Below are positions 41,026 to 54,563 of a stretch of DNA of 64,000 bases, piece by piece. This DNA is from Sceloporus undulatus (Eukaryota; Chordata; Lepidosauria; Squamata; Phrynosomatidae), in assembly GCF_019175285.1 (NCBI RefSeq), contig NC_056527.1, positions 108,331,129-108,395,128 of the forward strand, in the 5' to 3' direction. Both the position numbers and the translations under genes were made by a program. How positions within the stretch are numbered: the first letter of the stretch is position 1; each line of letters begins with the position of its first letter. The notes below the pieces were generated by a model. The model was not told the DNA's origin. It made no database searches and was given only the letters and a program-made list of their open reading frames with translations.

Positions 41026-42779
41026 CCTCATCTGAATAAATCTTGCCAATAAAACCCTGTGATAGGTTCACCTTAGGCTATCATAATTTGCAAAATACCT
41101 AAAGGCATACAACAACAAAAGTTCCACCCCTTCCCTTTATATACATATATATCTATATATCTATATCTCAATGGTTCCAAAATTTGGGTCTCCAGAAGTC
41201 AGTTTCCAGCCAGCAGGGCTAGTGAGTCAGAGATTCTACAAGATGAAGCTCAACAACATTTGGATGCAAAGAGGTCTAGTAGCACCTTTGCAACAAAATG
41301 AAAGAAAAAAGCTGGTAGCATGAGCTTTCATAGACTTGAGCCTACTTCCTAACAACTTTTTGAGATCAACATTTTGGGAACCACTGATTTCAGTTTCCTC
41401 CCATCAAGATTTGGAGTAAGTAGAACTCAGAATCTAATTTGGTAGTAGTTTTTAAACTAGAAAGCTCAGACATACCATTAGATATAGATACAAAATTATA
41501 CTATAGGTGTGAGCAAACATACACTAAATTATTTAGTATGGTACCATGACCCTGTATCCCCTACTTAGTTAACTACTTAGTTAGATATGCTTAAGCAAGC
41601 ATACTTAAGCATATCTAACTAAGGCGTGTTACAAACGGCCATAAGGGACGTCCTCAGGACGTCCTAGGTTTAAAAAGGGGCGTCACTTCTTGACGCCCCC
41701 AAGCCTAATATGTCCTGAGGATGTACAAGATGGCGGCGCCCAATCTACATGGGGGCCGCCATGATGGCATCACAAACATGCCGCCTCCAAATGAGGCGGC
41801 GCGGACGTGACGCCATCGTGCCATGCGAGGGCACTTAATGTGCCCTTTCGTCTGCGCAGGAAGGAGCTCCGAAATGGAGCTCCTTCCTGGTCTTGCGTCG
41901 CTGGGCGCAGCCTTTAGATGGCTGCGCCCAGCGACGCAAGGGAGAAAGAGGCCAAGTGGCCCCTTTCTCCTTCTCCCCGCCACCGTGGGGTGTCCTTGGC
42001 GCTTGAAGCCCCAAGGACACCCCTTTCCAGGTCTCGGGAAGGGGCCTTTTGCCGCTTCTCCGCGGCCTGGAAAGCGGCGGATTGGGGCCTCAGCGGCTGC
42101 CGCTCTGGGCATTTAGGCCCCGATCCGGTGGGGAAAGGGGTGGGTGCAGGCTGCTGCTTTTCGGCGGTCTGTAACGCGCCTAAGTGACCTCTCCAGGCTT
42201 GACCTCTCTCAAAATTGACAGAAACATCATTCACCCATGCTGTCATCACTGGTAGAGTGGATATCTTTCTCTCCATGCAGCTGATGCCCAATAAAGTAGG
42301 GTGGTGAGGGTTATGATTGTGACAATAGTGTCAACATTGTGACTAAGTAGTGTTTATGAATATTAAACTGTTATTCTCAATCACTACTTAGTCATGATTA
42401 TAACGCTTGTTATCATCAACCTACTTTATTGGGCATCAACTGCATGGGGAGAATGTCCTTTTATGCTGCCAATTAGAGCATAGCTGAATGTTTCTGTCAA
42501 GTTTGGGATGGAGCAAGAGAAGTTACTTAGTTAAGTAGCTGACAGAGAATACAGGCCACAGTATTTTTCTTTTAGGATGACCTACTGTAAATCACAGAGA
42601 TCTACCAGTAAATCCTGATCTACCTTCTGCTCACACTCCTAAAATGCAGCCTTCATCTGTGCTCTCCAGCTATTCTCTTGTGTAAGTAAAAATAATGAAA
42701 TATGAAGAACAAAGTGGAATATCTGTAATATTTACTTTGTTAACCATAATAATGGTTTTTATTATTTGGTCTCAAAAAT

Positions 42780-42828
<49 letters not shown>

Positions 42829-45800
42829 CAAACTGTCCTGATATCAGTACAGGATAAAGAAAAAGCACTTGAAAGCAAGTGGAAAGCTAATGTATTTCAA
42901 TCTTGATTGGGAAGAAGTATATCACAAATAATTCCTCTGATTTCCATTTCCCCACATTAATGTGTGACTAGAGTAGAGGCTAAGCACACACAAACAAAAT
43001 TAAAACAGAAAAACTATCAGTTTGCTACTGAATGTTCCCACGTTCCCACCCACTAACCAAGACTGTTATACCACTAGCTAGATCCTCTATTTCCTCCCAT
43101 CACATCACCTTTACCTTCTGTGGAGATAATGTTGCTGAGATCAAGTGAAGCCACCTCAGCTGCTTCTTCACGCTTCAGCTTCAAGGCCTTGCACTTGGCT
43201 AGAGTTGGTGCTCCTGTGGAAATTGAGGGGAAAGTGCAGGCTGAGAAGTGTGGTACATAGCAAATGTTCCCCACCACACAAAATTCTGAGACCCAGAAAT
43301 GACCATGGTCTGAAATAGGGCTATCCCTATTTCCTTGATGGTGGTCCAGTGACTCTGAAAAGTGCACAATAGGCAAAAGTCCAGCAGTGGCAGCTTCTCT
43401 CTGTCATGAAGGGATCAGAAAAGCCAATCCATTTAGTGTAGGAATACACAAAACAGTCAAAGGTCTGTGCTCTGTTCATACCTTGCAAATCAGAGAAGCC
43501 TGATACCTAACCTGACAGGGTTGAAAATATAGCCGAACAAACTATTTGATAGGAAAAGGTGTAGCGTTGGGTTTAATTGGTTTTACTCAATCCCTGTTAT
43601 CTTCAGGTAGGCCGATCCAAGACCCCTGTCTGAAATCCTTTGAGAACCACTGACAGAATACACAGCACTGAACAAGAGGAACCTAGGGCGGGTTACAGAC
43701 CGCCATGAAAGTACGCGACGAGCACGTACTAGGGTTAGGAAGGGACGGTGCTTCCGCACCCCCTAACCCTAGCACGCGCTCTGCGCGCACAAAATGGCAG
43801 CGGCCGTTCCACACAGCCGCCGCCACAATGGCATGACGAACGCGCCGCCATGACGCCATCGCTCCGCACGAGGGTGCTTAACGCACCCTTTCCGCAGAGC
43901 AGGAAGGAGCTCCGAAACGGAGCTCCTTCCTGGTTTGCGTCGCTGGGCACAGCCTTCTGACGGCTGCGCCCAGCAACACAAGGGAGAAAGGGGCCAAGTG
44001 GCCCCTTTCTCCTCCTCCTCGCCGCCGCGGGGTGTCCTTGGGGCTTGAAGCCCCAAGGACACCCCTTTCCAGGCTGCGGGGAAGCGGCCTTTTGCCCGGA
44101 AAGTGGCGGATCGGGGCCTTGGAGGCTGCCGGTCTGGCTGCTGAGGCCCCGATACACCGGGGAAAGGCGTGCCTACAGGCCGCCCCAAAGGGGCGGTCTG
44201 TAACGCGCCAATGGTAACAGTATAAAAACAGCTTCTTGTGTTCCTATAATACATCTCTAGATTATTCCAAATGTTTCAATAACAAACATCTAGCTGGCCC
44301 TGCAAGAAAAGAACAAGATAATTTACTGAAATGGCCTGTACATGTAAAATTCTCATAGGCTGCAGAACACACACCTTTTTGGGACTGGACATGAATCACA
44401 AAATTGTGGATCTTTGAACTACTACTTTAGTAGCCATGCTGCCATCCTAATAAATCCTGGGATTGTAATGTGATGAGATACAGTCGGCTCTTCTTATACA
44501 CGGATTCAAGCATAAACGGTTTGAAAATGTTCCAAAAAAGTATAAATTTCAAATATCAAACCTTGATTTTCCATTTTTTATAAGGGACTCCATTTTGCTA
44601 TGTCATTATATTTAATGAGACTTGAGCATACACGGATTTTGTTATACACAGGGGATCTTGGAACCAAACCCCAGCGTATAACAAGGGTCCACTGTACTTA
44701 GAAGGCCAGTGTATTGCTATGTATTTTATATGTATTATCCTACTAGAGAGGCCCCCTCCCCACCATCTTTCCCTTCTCCTTTTGTGTCATGTCTTTTTCA
44801 ATTGTAAGCCCGAGGGCAGGGAACCGTCCAATTAAAAAGATTGTATGTACAGTGCTGTGTAAATTTACAGCGCTTTATAAATAAAGCTTAATAATAATAA
44901 TAATAGTGTAGTGTAGAAGTCTGAATGTTCAACTCTGGAGTCCAGGGTTTGAATCCCAGTTCAGCCATGGAAACCCACTGGCTGACCCTGGGAAAGTCAC
45001 ATTCCCTCAGCCTCAGATGATGGCAATGGCATATCCCCTCTGAGGAAACGTGCCAAGAAAACCTCTTAATATGGTCACCTTAGGGTTGCCATAAATTAGA
45101 AACAACTTGAAGGCATAGAACAACAACCATTCAGAAGGTACCAAGGTATTCTTAGAAGAGAAGAACTGAGGATTAAATCAGTGGAGTGAAAGAGTTAACT
45201 TATATTAGTGCCCTTGTTGGTTATATTATATTAGTTATTATAATTATTATATAAGTAGCAGTAGTAATAGTAATGTTAATAATAATATAATAACAATATG
45301 TTATTTTAGTGCCCCCTTTTTTATTTGCTTTGCAGTTTGAGACTGGGAAAAGATATGAAGACTGAGAACCAATTGAGGGAGTTAATTTTTCTCTGTTGCT
45401 GTTCATACAGTTCTCATAACTATTGTGCACTCTGATCTTCTTTGTCTGCTTCTGAATTATATAACCTTTCAAAATTCATCTCCCATTGGGTCTTACCAAT
45501 GGAACCCCAGCCTAAGGGTTCCCAGTGTGTCCAGCAATGGGGATATGATCTGATTGCCGGCTGAGTGACAACTCTGAGTAGAATCTGTTTAGGTATCCAG
45601 TTCTACCACTGGTTGTGAGGGATCCTGGAACCTGTCAGCAAAATGGCTGGAATGCTTCTCTGATGTATCCCATCTGTTGCATCATTTATTATCATAAAAC
45701 CTTATGCTAGAACAGTAATGTGTATCAGTATTTGGCAAAAAAGAAAAAAAGACCCTTGGAGAGACCTAGAACTATGGCCAGTTCTGGAGCAAGACATACT

Positions 45801-48800
45801 TATTATACACTCCAAACCCTCTCTTATTCAGTTTCCTAGACCTGTCCAGCTTTGTTTCTGCCTGGCTCCTGTGACCAAACTTTACTTACCTTTTATGCCA
45901 AGGTCTTCTAGCTCCCGTTTGAGGATCTCCACCTGTGTTTTCCGGGATCGGCAACCCTCAAACAATTTCTTGTAATTCCGACGAACCCCACATTCCCGGA
46001 TGTAGCGCTTCAGGCGTCTGATAGAGGGGTGCTCCTCATTCTTCCCAGAATGATGGTCTTTGTCCTGCAGAGGTCAAGAATTTAGGAAAGAGGGGAAGAT
46101 TAGAGCATTTCCCCCCATGGAATGTGAAACACATTCCTTATAGGTTGATCTATTCACTGATGGAAGTCTGAAGTAATGCAGAGTGGTCAAGGGCAACAAG
46201 TCATAATGGCTGCACCAGAGATGGGAAAACTAGTTAAAAAAAAGAAGCTTGACACATTGAGTTAGAGACTGTGCAGACCACCCCTAAGGGGTGGCCTACA
46301 GCCACCTCCAGCTGCTCCGGACTAGGGCTGCGGCAACCGCACACTATGGCTCCAATCTGGCCTTTCCAGGGCGCAAAAACCCACAAAAAGCAGCTCCTTT
46401 TTGCACCCTGGAAAGAGTGTGATAGCCATGGCTTTACGGCACCTCTTTGGCACCACATTATGTAGATGCAGTGCCAGAGGAGTGCAGTGATGCCACACAC
46501 CATGTGGAGCACATCATCACACTGACATGGGGACAGAGTCGGAGCATGCGTTGTATGGATGCCATGCCCTGACTCTGCCCCCAGGCCAGCCTTAATGACC
46601 AGTCTGTACAGTCCCTTAATTGTTAACATATTTAAAAAATCTAATTCACTTATGTTTAAAATTAATTTAATTTTAAATTGGCATTTATATTTATGTTACA
46701 TTAGTATGCTGAAAGTCTTCCCAGAACGAAAGTATTTTGTCTAATCCCTGTTTTGAGCAATGGAGAGAAGGAAACAGGTGCATTAATTTTTAAAGACCTA
46801 TTTTCTCACTCATTCCACCTTTTCCTACTTTCAATTTTTCCCTCCCTTGTTCTCCCTTTTTCTTTAACTTAATGTTTCCCACATGCCACCAAAAGACTCA
46901 AAATATAAGCGCTTTAAATGCCTTATTACTTGTTGGATCAAAAGCATTTAATATTGGAATTATCTATAAATAAGAAGTTACATAATAAGGAACAACTCAT
47001 ATATTCATTTGCATGTAGTAAAATGTTAGATGGTGAAATTAACAATTAGGAATACAAACATGTAACATTTCTTAACTATACAGTATCTATTGCATTTTTA
47101 ATCCCCGCTTGGATAGAGTGAGGTGCATTTATAATTGCTACAGTGCTAAAATCCTTTTTTAATTGCTTTGTGGGGAAAACACTGCTGGCGCACTCACACT
47201 GCCAAACCAATGCAATCATGTACACATTGTGCCATCATTGAGAACAGGACTTGGGGTCTCGCAGTATTTGCCATCCGCACAATGTGTGTGCTTCCAAAAT
47301 GGAACCTCTGTATATACGAAGGGCCGACTGTATTTCCTTGTGCAATGCACAACCATCCTATCAAATGCTGGAGTGCACCCCCCATGGCCAACTTAGTGGT
47401 AGGGGAAGAGTGGTTCACCTAGAGATCATCTGGCTATGCCTCCACAGCAGGAACTCAGAAAATACATTATCTCCCTGGATCACCAAAAATACAACTGGAT
47501 GCTCCCCACCCGTGATGAGAGGAAGGGGACAAAGGTAAACTGGTTTATGGTCATACTGAATTTTTCAGAAGACTTAGCTTCTTGTGTCTTAGATATTATT
47601 AACTCAAATGCAAACCCTTGACTAAATCATGAGAAAATCTTAAGAAAACATCTAGGGGGAGGATTAGGGGAAAGCAAATGGCTTCTGTGAATTGTAGTGA
47701 ACTGTACATGCCTGGAGTCACCAAGCCCATCATCTTACCTTTCCTTGATGCCGTTGTTTAGAAGAAGTGGGGTTATCTTCATCTCCTGAGTGGGAGGATT
47801 CTTCCTCCTCAACAGATCCGATCTCTGATTCTTCCTTGCTGTTCTGCCTTCTTTTGGGCGCCTGTATTTCTTTCTTTTGCTGGCCTTGACTTTTTTTCCT
47901 TCTTGCCAAATCACTTTCAGAGTCATCAGACTCAGACTCCGATTCAGTGTCTCTAGCCCTCTGGTACTTCTCCACTCTTCTCTTTCCCTGCTTCGCTTCC
48001 TCTTGGCTAGATTCACTCCCAGACATGCTGTTGCTCTTTTTAAGGGCCATTTTCTTCCTCTGAATCCTATTTTCATATTCTTCTGGTCCACTCTCCCATT
48101 TGTAGCTGCTCAGAGTCATCTTCCGGCACTTGCCTTTGTTCTTTTCTCTCTCTTCTGCCTCACTCTGTGATTCATTTTCACTACTACTGGGTTTCTGCAT
48201 TCCCTTCTTGCTTTGTTTCAAGTCCTTATGCTTGTCTGACTCACTTTCATTATCTTCACTGCTTACACTCCTCCTGGGCTTATGCATGCCTTGCTTCTTC
48301 CCCTCTTGTTCTTCCACCAGTTTCTTTCTGCTTACATTCCTCTTCTGTGTCCTTTTCAATCCTCCTTTTTCAGGCTGCCTCTTGTCTTCTGAATCACTCT
48401 CTGATTCAGGGCTCCATTTTTCTTCATTTGCCTTGCCTTTCTGTGTTGCCACCCTCATTTGACTTTTACCCTCACTCTTTTCTGAATCACTATCCAGTTT
48501 TTCTACACACATACCTTTTGTCCTTTCTTTAATATTTACCATCTTTTTCTGACTCCTGGTTGTCTCCTCTGACTCACTCTCCAAGTCATCTTCACTCTTG
48601 GTCCCCACTTGAGACTTCTGAGCTCTCTGTCTTGCCTTGTCTTCACCCTTATTGTGGCTAACACTTTTCTTTCCCTCTTCACTCTCACTCCAGTCAGTTC
48701 TTTTCTTCCCGTGAATTTTCCCCACCTTAGATGGCTCACTGTCCTCTTCCGACTCATTCTTCTTTTTTCTCCTTTGCTCATTCACCTTTTGATTCTCTCT

Positions 48801-50699
48801 CTTGGCAGCAGTCTGTTTCTGTTCTTTTCCCCCCTGGAACTCCTGTTCAGAGTCATTCTCTGATTCAGTGCTTTCGCTTTTTGCTGACTTTGTTTGTTCT
48901 CCAACTTCTTCTTCTTCATCCATATTACTCTGTTGCTCGTCTGTGGTTTCCTCAAACTCACTCTCCGATCTGTCTCTTCGTTTTCTGCCACCTGGCCCAC
49001 TGAATCTCTTGCTACCTTTTTGCTTCTCATTTCTTGCCCTCTGGGGTGTTTGCTTTCCCTTGCTTTTAGCAATTCCATCACTCTCTGATCCATCTGTATG
49101 ACCTTCTGCCCCACTGTCTTCTTGTTCAGAAGAGCCTGAGGACTTCTCATGTCTTGAGCCATCACAGAGTGGTATCTTCTTAGAATCAATCCCAGAATCT
49201 TCTTCATCAGAACTTGTTTCTGGAGGAGAAATTAAGATGTGAAACATGCAACATGTCTTGGGAGAGTACAGCGCTTGCTTAACCCGCTCTGTTTAGCATG
49301 TTAGTATTACTCTCTGGCCACCAGACCAAACAGTAAGTGTCTGTAGACAACCAGGGAATCCCAACTCTGGCATAAAAAAAACAATTATGTTTGCCCATTT
49401 AGCTTCTACAGTGCTGTCATCAATGCAGAACAACCCACTGTAACAATTATGCTCTTGTTTTTATCTTGTATTTCATGATTGAAATTGTATCTGCTTTTTA
49501 ATTAGTCAATGTCTAATAATAAAAACAACACTCAGGAAAAGAAAACAACAATCTGAGAAACCATCAATAAAAGTGCAATGCAGAGTGTAGGGGGTCAAAA
49601 TGAAGGCACTGCTCCCTCCCAAATAATATTCAGTCTCCAAATGATTTCCTCTCCCCCACTCTCATTCCCAAATTTCTAGCTTTGCAGTAATTTAAAACTT
49701 TCATTGGGCATTTAGAAATACAGTTTAAGTAGACAAAGAAAAGGAGCAAGCAAAGGTATCCAGGGAAAGCAATTAGAAGACTCTCTAGGCATGAACAATT
49801 TCCAATGTTTCATGTTCTGCAATGCTTAAAATTTGGGGAGTGATAGAAAATTCAATTTGAGTGGGCAGAATTCTTCTTTGTGGGGCAATGCCCTCATTTT
49901 GTCTCTCCATAGGTACAGCAGAAATACAAAAGAGTGGAAGTTGTTGTTATTAAAAGCTCCAGCAAATAAAATGGTTTGTATGTGATACTTACAACTTAAA
50001 ATGGAAAAGGGAGAAAAATAAAGGAATCAAGCAGCATGTTTTAGACTCAGCTAATTAAGTGGGAATTAATATTTCTAATGCATGGCTTTAAATACTGCTT
50101 TTACACTTAAGATCTACACACCAGCTGCTCATCAGAGCTTACTGTTTTACACTCCCTTAAAGTTTCCTAATTTGCGTCACAATTTCCATTGTTTCAATCC
50201 TATTATACTCTGATCCCACCCTTCAGTCATAGAATCCTATCTACTTGTAGTCTGTACTTCCAACTGCATCAATGCCTCTGACAAAGTGGACTGATCCTCA
50301 TGAAAACTCATGCTAAAATAAATCTATTATTTTCAAAATTGCTCCCTGATTCCTTAATCTCACCCACTTCTCATTTTATGTGGGAACAGACTAACAGGGC
50401 TATCCCTTTTAAAACAACTTAAAGCGTAGTAATGCCACGTGCCAGTATCTCTAAGACAGACATTCCATCATTTCATGTTAGCAGCACTGATGTGAGGGGA
50501 GGGGAAACTGTGGTTGAGGATTGTATATAATTCAACCATGTTTTGCTATCTCACTCCTCCAACCCCCTACCTCCATGAGTCATTTACACCTCTAGGAGTT
50601 GGGGATTTATTCAAAATACCTTCCCTCAACTTCTTGAAAGCTTCTCCTCAACCCAGAAATACAAACACAAGTGACTTGGGGGCAATGGAGCTTGATACT

Positions 50700-50750
<51 letters not shown>

Positions 50751-53700
50751 TCTTGTTATTATACTGGAAAATGGAACACTGACGTATGCTACAGGGGCAA
50801 AAAACTTCCCCTGCAATGGCCCACCTCTGTAGTACACCAACAGTGTACTTTTAGGCAAATCTGATTTCAGAGAAGTTTTCAGGGGCTGGATTTCATTGGT
50901 GGGTACGGTCAAAGGCAAAAGGGTGGGATCCAAAATACCAGCATCTCTTCATCAACCTAGTTAGAATGGGACAGCCATGCAAAAACTGGGAAACCACCAA
51001 CTAGATGGTATTATAGAGAAGGGTGCATTGCTATCTGGGGAACACCAGATTGGCACTGGCAGGAGTCTCATCCCATGTTGCAGGCCCAGCTGCTACTGTA
51101 CAAGTGTAGCATTGCCACACTATATTCTTCCTTTCCCTCTCACCTTCCCTCAACAGGTGCAGAAGGAAGGAAAAGAAACTAGGTGAGCAGAGATGGCCTT
51201 GGGTGGTGATTTTGGCTCCTTGAGCCTAGGGGTAGACAGCATCATGGAACTTCGCTTCCAAACAGCTTCAAGAGAGTAAATGGAGTCCCTTTACTCTCTG
51301 GGCTGATAGGAAGCCTCCCTCTCTTCACACCAGCTAGGGGGAAAAAGAAGAAAAAAGAGCTATTATCTTGATATTGGTACAGAGGCTGAAACATAATGTC
51401 AGAAAAAGGGCAATGATGAATGTGTTGAATTTGCATAATGAGAATGAAAATTAATAATATGCACAAATATATTAATTTGAATAATATGCAAATTAGATGT
51501 CTGGAATATGGCAACCCCATACGTGTCCCATCCAAAAGAGGACTTCTGTATGTATAAACTAGGTGTATAAGCTGCACTGTACCCTAAAGGCAGCAGATCC
51601 CATCTGATGCTGGACACTAAGAAGGGCCAGCCCAAGTTAGTACTTGGATGAGAGACCACCAACAAAGATCAAGTGTTGTAGCCTATATTTCAGAGGACAG
51701 AACTGGCAAAATCATCTCCGAGTATTGCTTACCTAAGAAAACCTTATGAAATTCAACAAGTGACTTGAAGGAACATACACATATTCAGCAAGTTGCACTT
51801 ATGTATGTGTTAGTCACAAATAGAATGCTGGCCAGTGTGCACCAATGTAAAGCCACATGACTTACCCATTTCCTTTCTAGTCCGTTGTTTCTTCTGCTCT
51901 TGTTTGCTTTTGACTTCATCTCCAGAGGAGTCGGAGGAGCAACGGGATCGTTTGTGGCCTCCTGATTTGACTGAAGAATGAACTTCTTCACTATCTGGGG
52001 AATCATCAACCTGTGAAGATTTTTAAATACAGGTTTTCAGCTTCAGCCTTATCTCTCCCTTGACCTGCTTCCCATAATGCAACATTGCTTTCTCCTCTGC
52101 CCCAAAATCTCCTAGAGGAGAAAGGTTGCCCATCCCTTTAACTTTGCTTGCACCTTCATCTGGATAAGTTCCACTTCCACCAGCTGTTTAAGTTGCTCCT
52201 TTTCCTCTCTTGTTAGGCTCTCCTTCCCAGCATGGGTACGGTACTTCTCTCGGATAATGGTGTGAGTGAGGACACTGTAAGAAAATGTGACACAATGGCG
52301 AGGCTGGTAGCATTTACAAAATGTATTAAACCAGCAGAGACAAAGACATCAAGACATAGCTACTGTATTGTCATAAAAAGCACGGACAGGAAGCATGCCC
52401 AGGATTCCTTAACCAGACACCAATATTCCTCCCTTGCTTAATGAAACCCCTCTACCAGAGAGGAAATTTTAAATTTCTAACACATTTCTGTTTTGTTTGC
52501 AGCCTAGGGAATATGTGCAAATAGTGGACTCATACGCCTTTGAATCCAACCCATGTATACCTAATCAATTTTAATAGTAGTATAAATAACAACAATATAT
52601 ACAATAATGGTAAAAAGGTTTAATTCTATCACCATAGATAGGATCACAACAGCACAATTACAAAACCGACAGTGTGTGGAATGTGTCATTTTTGGAGGAT
52701 CTTTCATAGATTCCTAGATTCTTGAAAAAAATCAAAATCATTTATGGTCCAAAATTTCATAGAATCATAGAGTTGGAAGAGACCACAAGGGCCACCCAGT
52801 CCAACCCCATTCTGCCATGCAGGAACTCTCAATCAAAGCATCCCCGGCAGATGGCCATCCAGCCTCTGCTTAAAGACCTCCAAAGAAGGAGACTCCACCA
52901 CTCTCTGAGGGAGTGTGTTCCACTGTCAAACTGCCCTTACTGTCAGGAAATTCCTCCTAATGTTGAGCTGGAATCTCTTTTCCTGCAGTTTGCGTTCTAG
53001 TCTGTGGAACAGCAGAAAACAAGCTTGCTCCCTCCTCAATATGACATCCCTTCAAATATTTAAACAGGGCTATCATATCACCTCTTAACCTTCTCTTCTC
53101 CAGCTGGTAATACCTGGTAGACCATTAATGAGGGGGACAGACTCTGAAACCATGATAATAATACAGAGTTGGAAGTGGACTCAAGCCTTTTGAGTCTAGC
53201 TTTCTGCTCAATGCAGGATCTCCAGTTAAAGCATCCCCAGCAGGTAGGTGTCCAACCTCTTTATGAAGTCGTCCCAAGAAAGAGAACCCAGCACCTCTCT
53301 TGGCAATTGCTTACTGTCAAATTGTTCCTTCTAATGCTCAATTGAAATCTACTCTCTTGTAACCTCAAACAATTAGACCTGTTCCTAACCCCCCAGAGCA
53401 GCAGAGAACAAACCTGAACCTTTCTCTCTGTGACAGCCCTTGAAGTATTTAAAGAAAGCAATCATGTCATCTCTCAGCCTTCCCTTCACTAAGCCAAACA
53501 AGCCCAGCTTCTTCAAACTTTCCTCCTGTGTTTTGTTCTCCACAAAATGAGGCAATCAGAAATGAATGCAGTGGGGTCAAGCTTCTCATGGAAGTCACAC
53601 AGCCTGACAAAAGTCTGTACTTCTCAGTCTGGTGTAGTTAAACAGCAACTTTCCTCCTCAGTTTCCCCGTGATGTGTACTGTGTTTATGCCATTAGCTGT

Positions 53701-54532
53701 ATTTCCTTCTTTCTTTGAAACCTGCTGTAAACAGGTGGTCCATGGCCTGGGGACCGGCACTAGTCCTTAGACAACCACTTTTTAGTAGGCCGGACTACTA
53801 AATAGGTTTATTCATCACCACTCCAAATACTGAGAGTCAGCATGGTGTAGAGACTTGAGTGCTGGACTAGGACTGCAGGACACCAGGGTCTGAATCACTG
53901 CTCAGCCACAGGAATGCATTGGGTGACCTTGGGCAAATCACACTCTCTCAGCTTCAGAGAAAGGCAATTGCAAGCCCTCTCCAAATACTGCCAAGAAAAC
54001 CCCGTGACAGGTTCGCCTTAGGGTTATCCTAAATCAGGAACAACCTGAAGGCAAACAACCAACACCATCAACTTGAACCTCCTTTCCCCGCGAGCAAGAG
54101 CCATCACTTCTTTAACCAGCTTCAAAACGGAGTTGAAGACCATCCTGTTCAGAGAAGCGTTCCCAGGCATTGCATAATTGTCACTTGCTATTTGATGCTC
54201 TTTTGTTGCCTGTTTTATTGAATCATTTCCTGTATTGTTATGTATTTTATATGTATTATCCTACTAGAGAGGCAGGCTAGCTCCAACAGGCCTCCCTGGA
54301 AGAAGATTACTCATCCATTAAGAAGCCAAGCCCTCCCTCCAGTTCATCTCCCTTGGTCCAGGCCTTGGAGGTAGAGAAGAACTGCTGGCCCTCATCCCCT
54401 TCCCCACCACCACTCCCTTCTCCTTTTGTATCATGCCTTTTTAGATTGTAAGTCTGAGGGAAGGGAACCGTCCAATTAAAAAGATTGTATGCACAGCGCT
54501 GCGTAAATTTACAGCGCTTTATACATAAAGGT

Positions 54533-54563
<31 letters not shown>

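Noticed and set aside
47877-49101. Plus-strand Leu/Ser/Phe-rich open frames of 64-121 codons
   Set aside because: Shadows of the acidic HIRIP3 exon 4 on the opposite strand.
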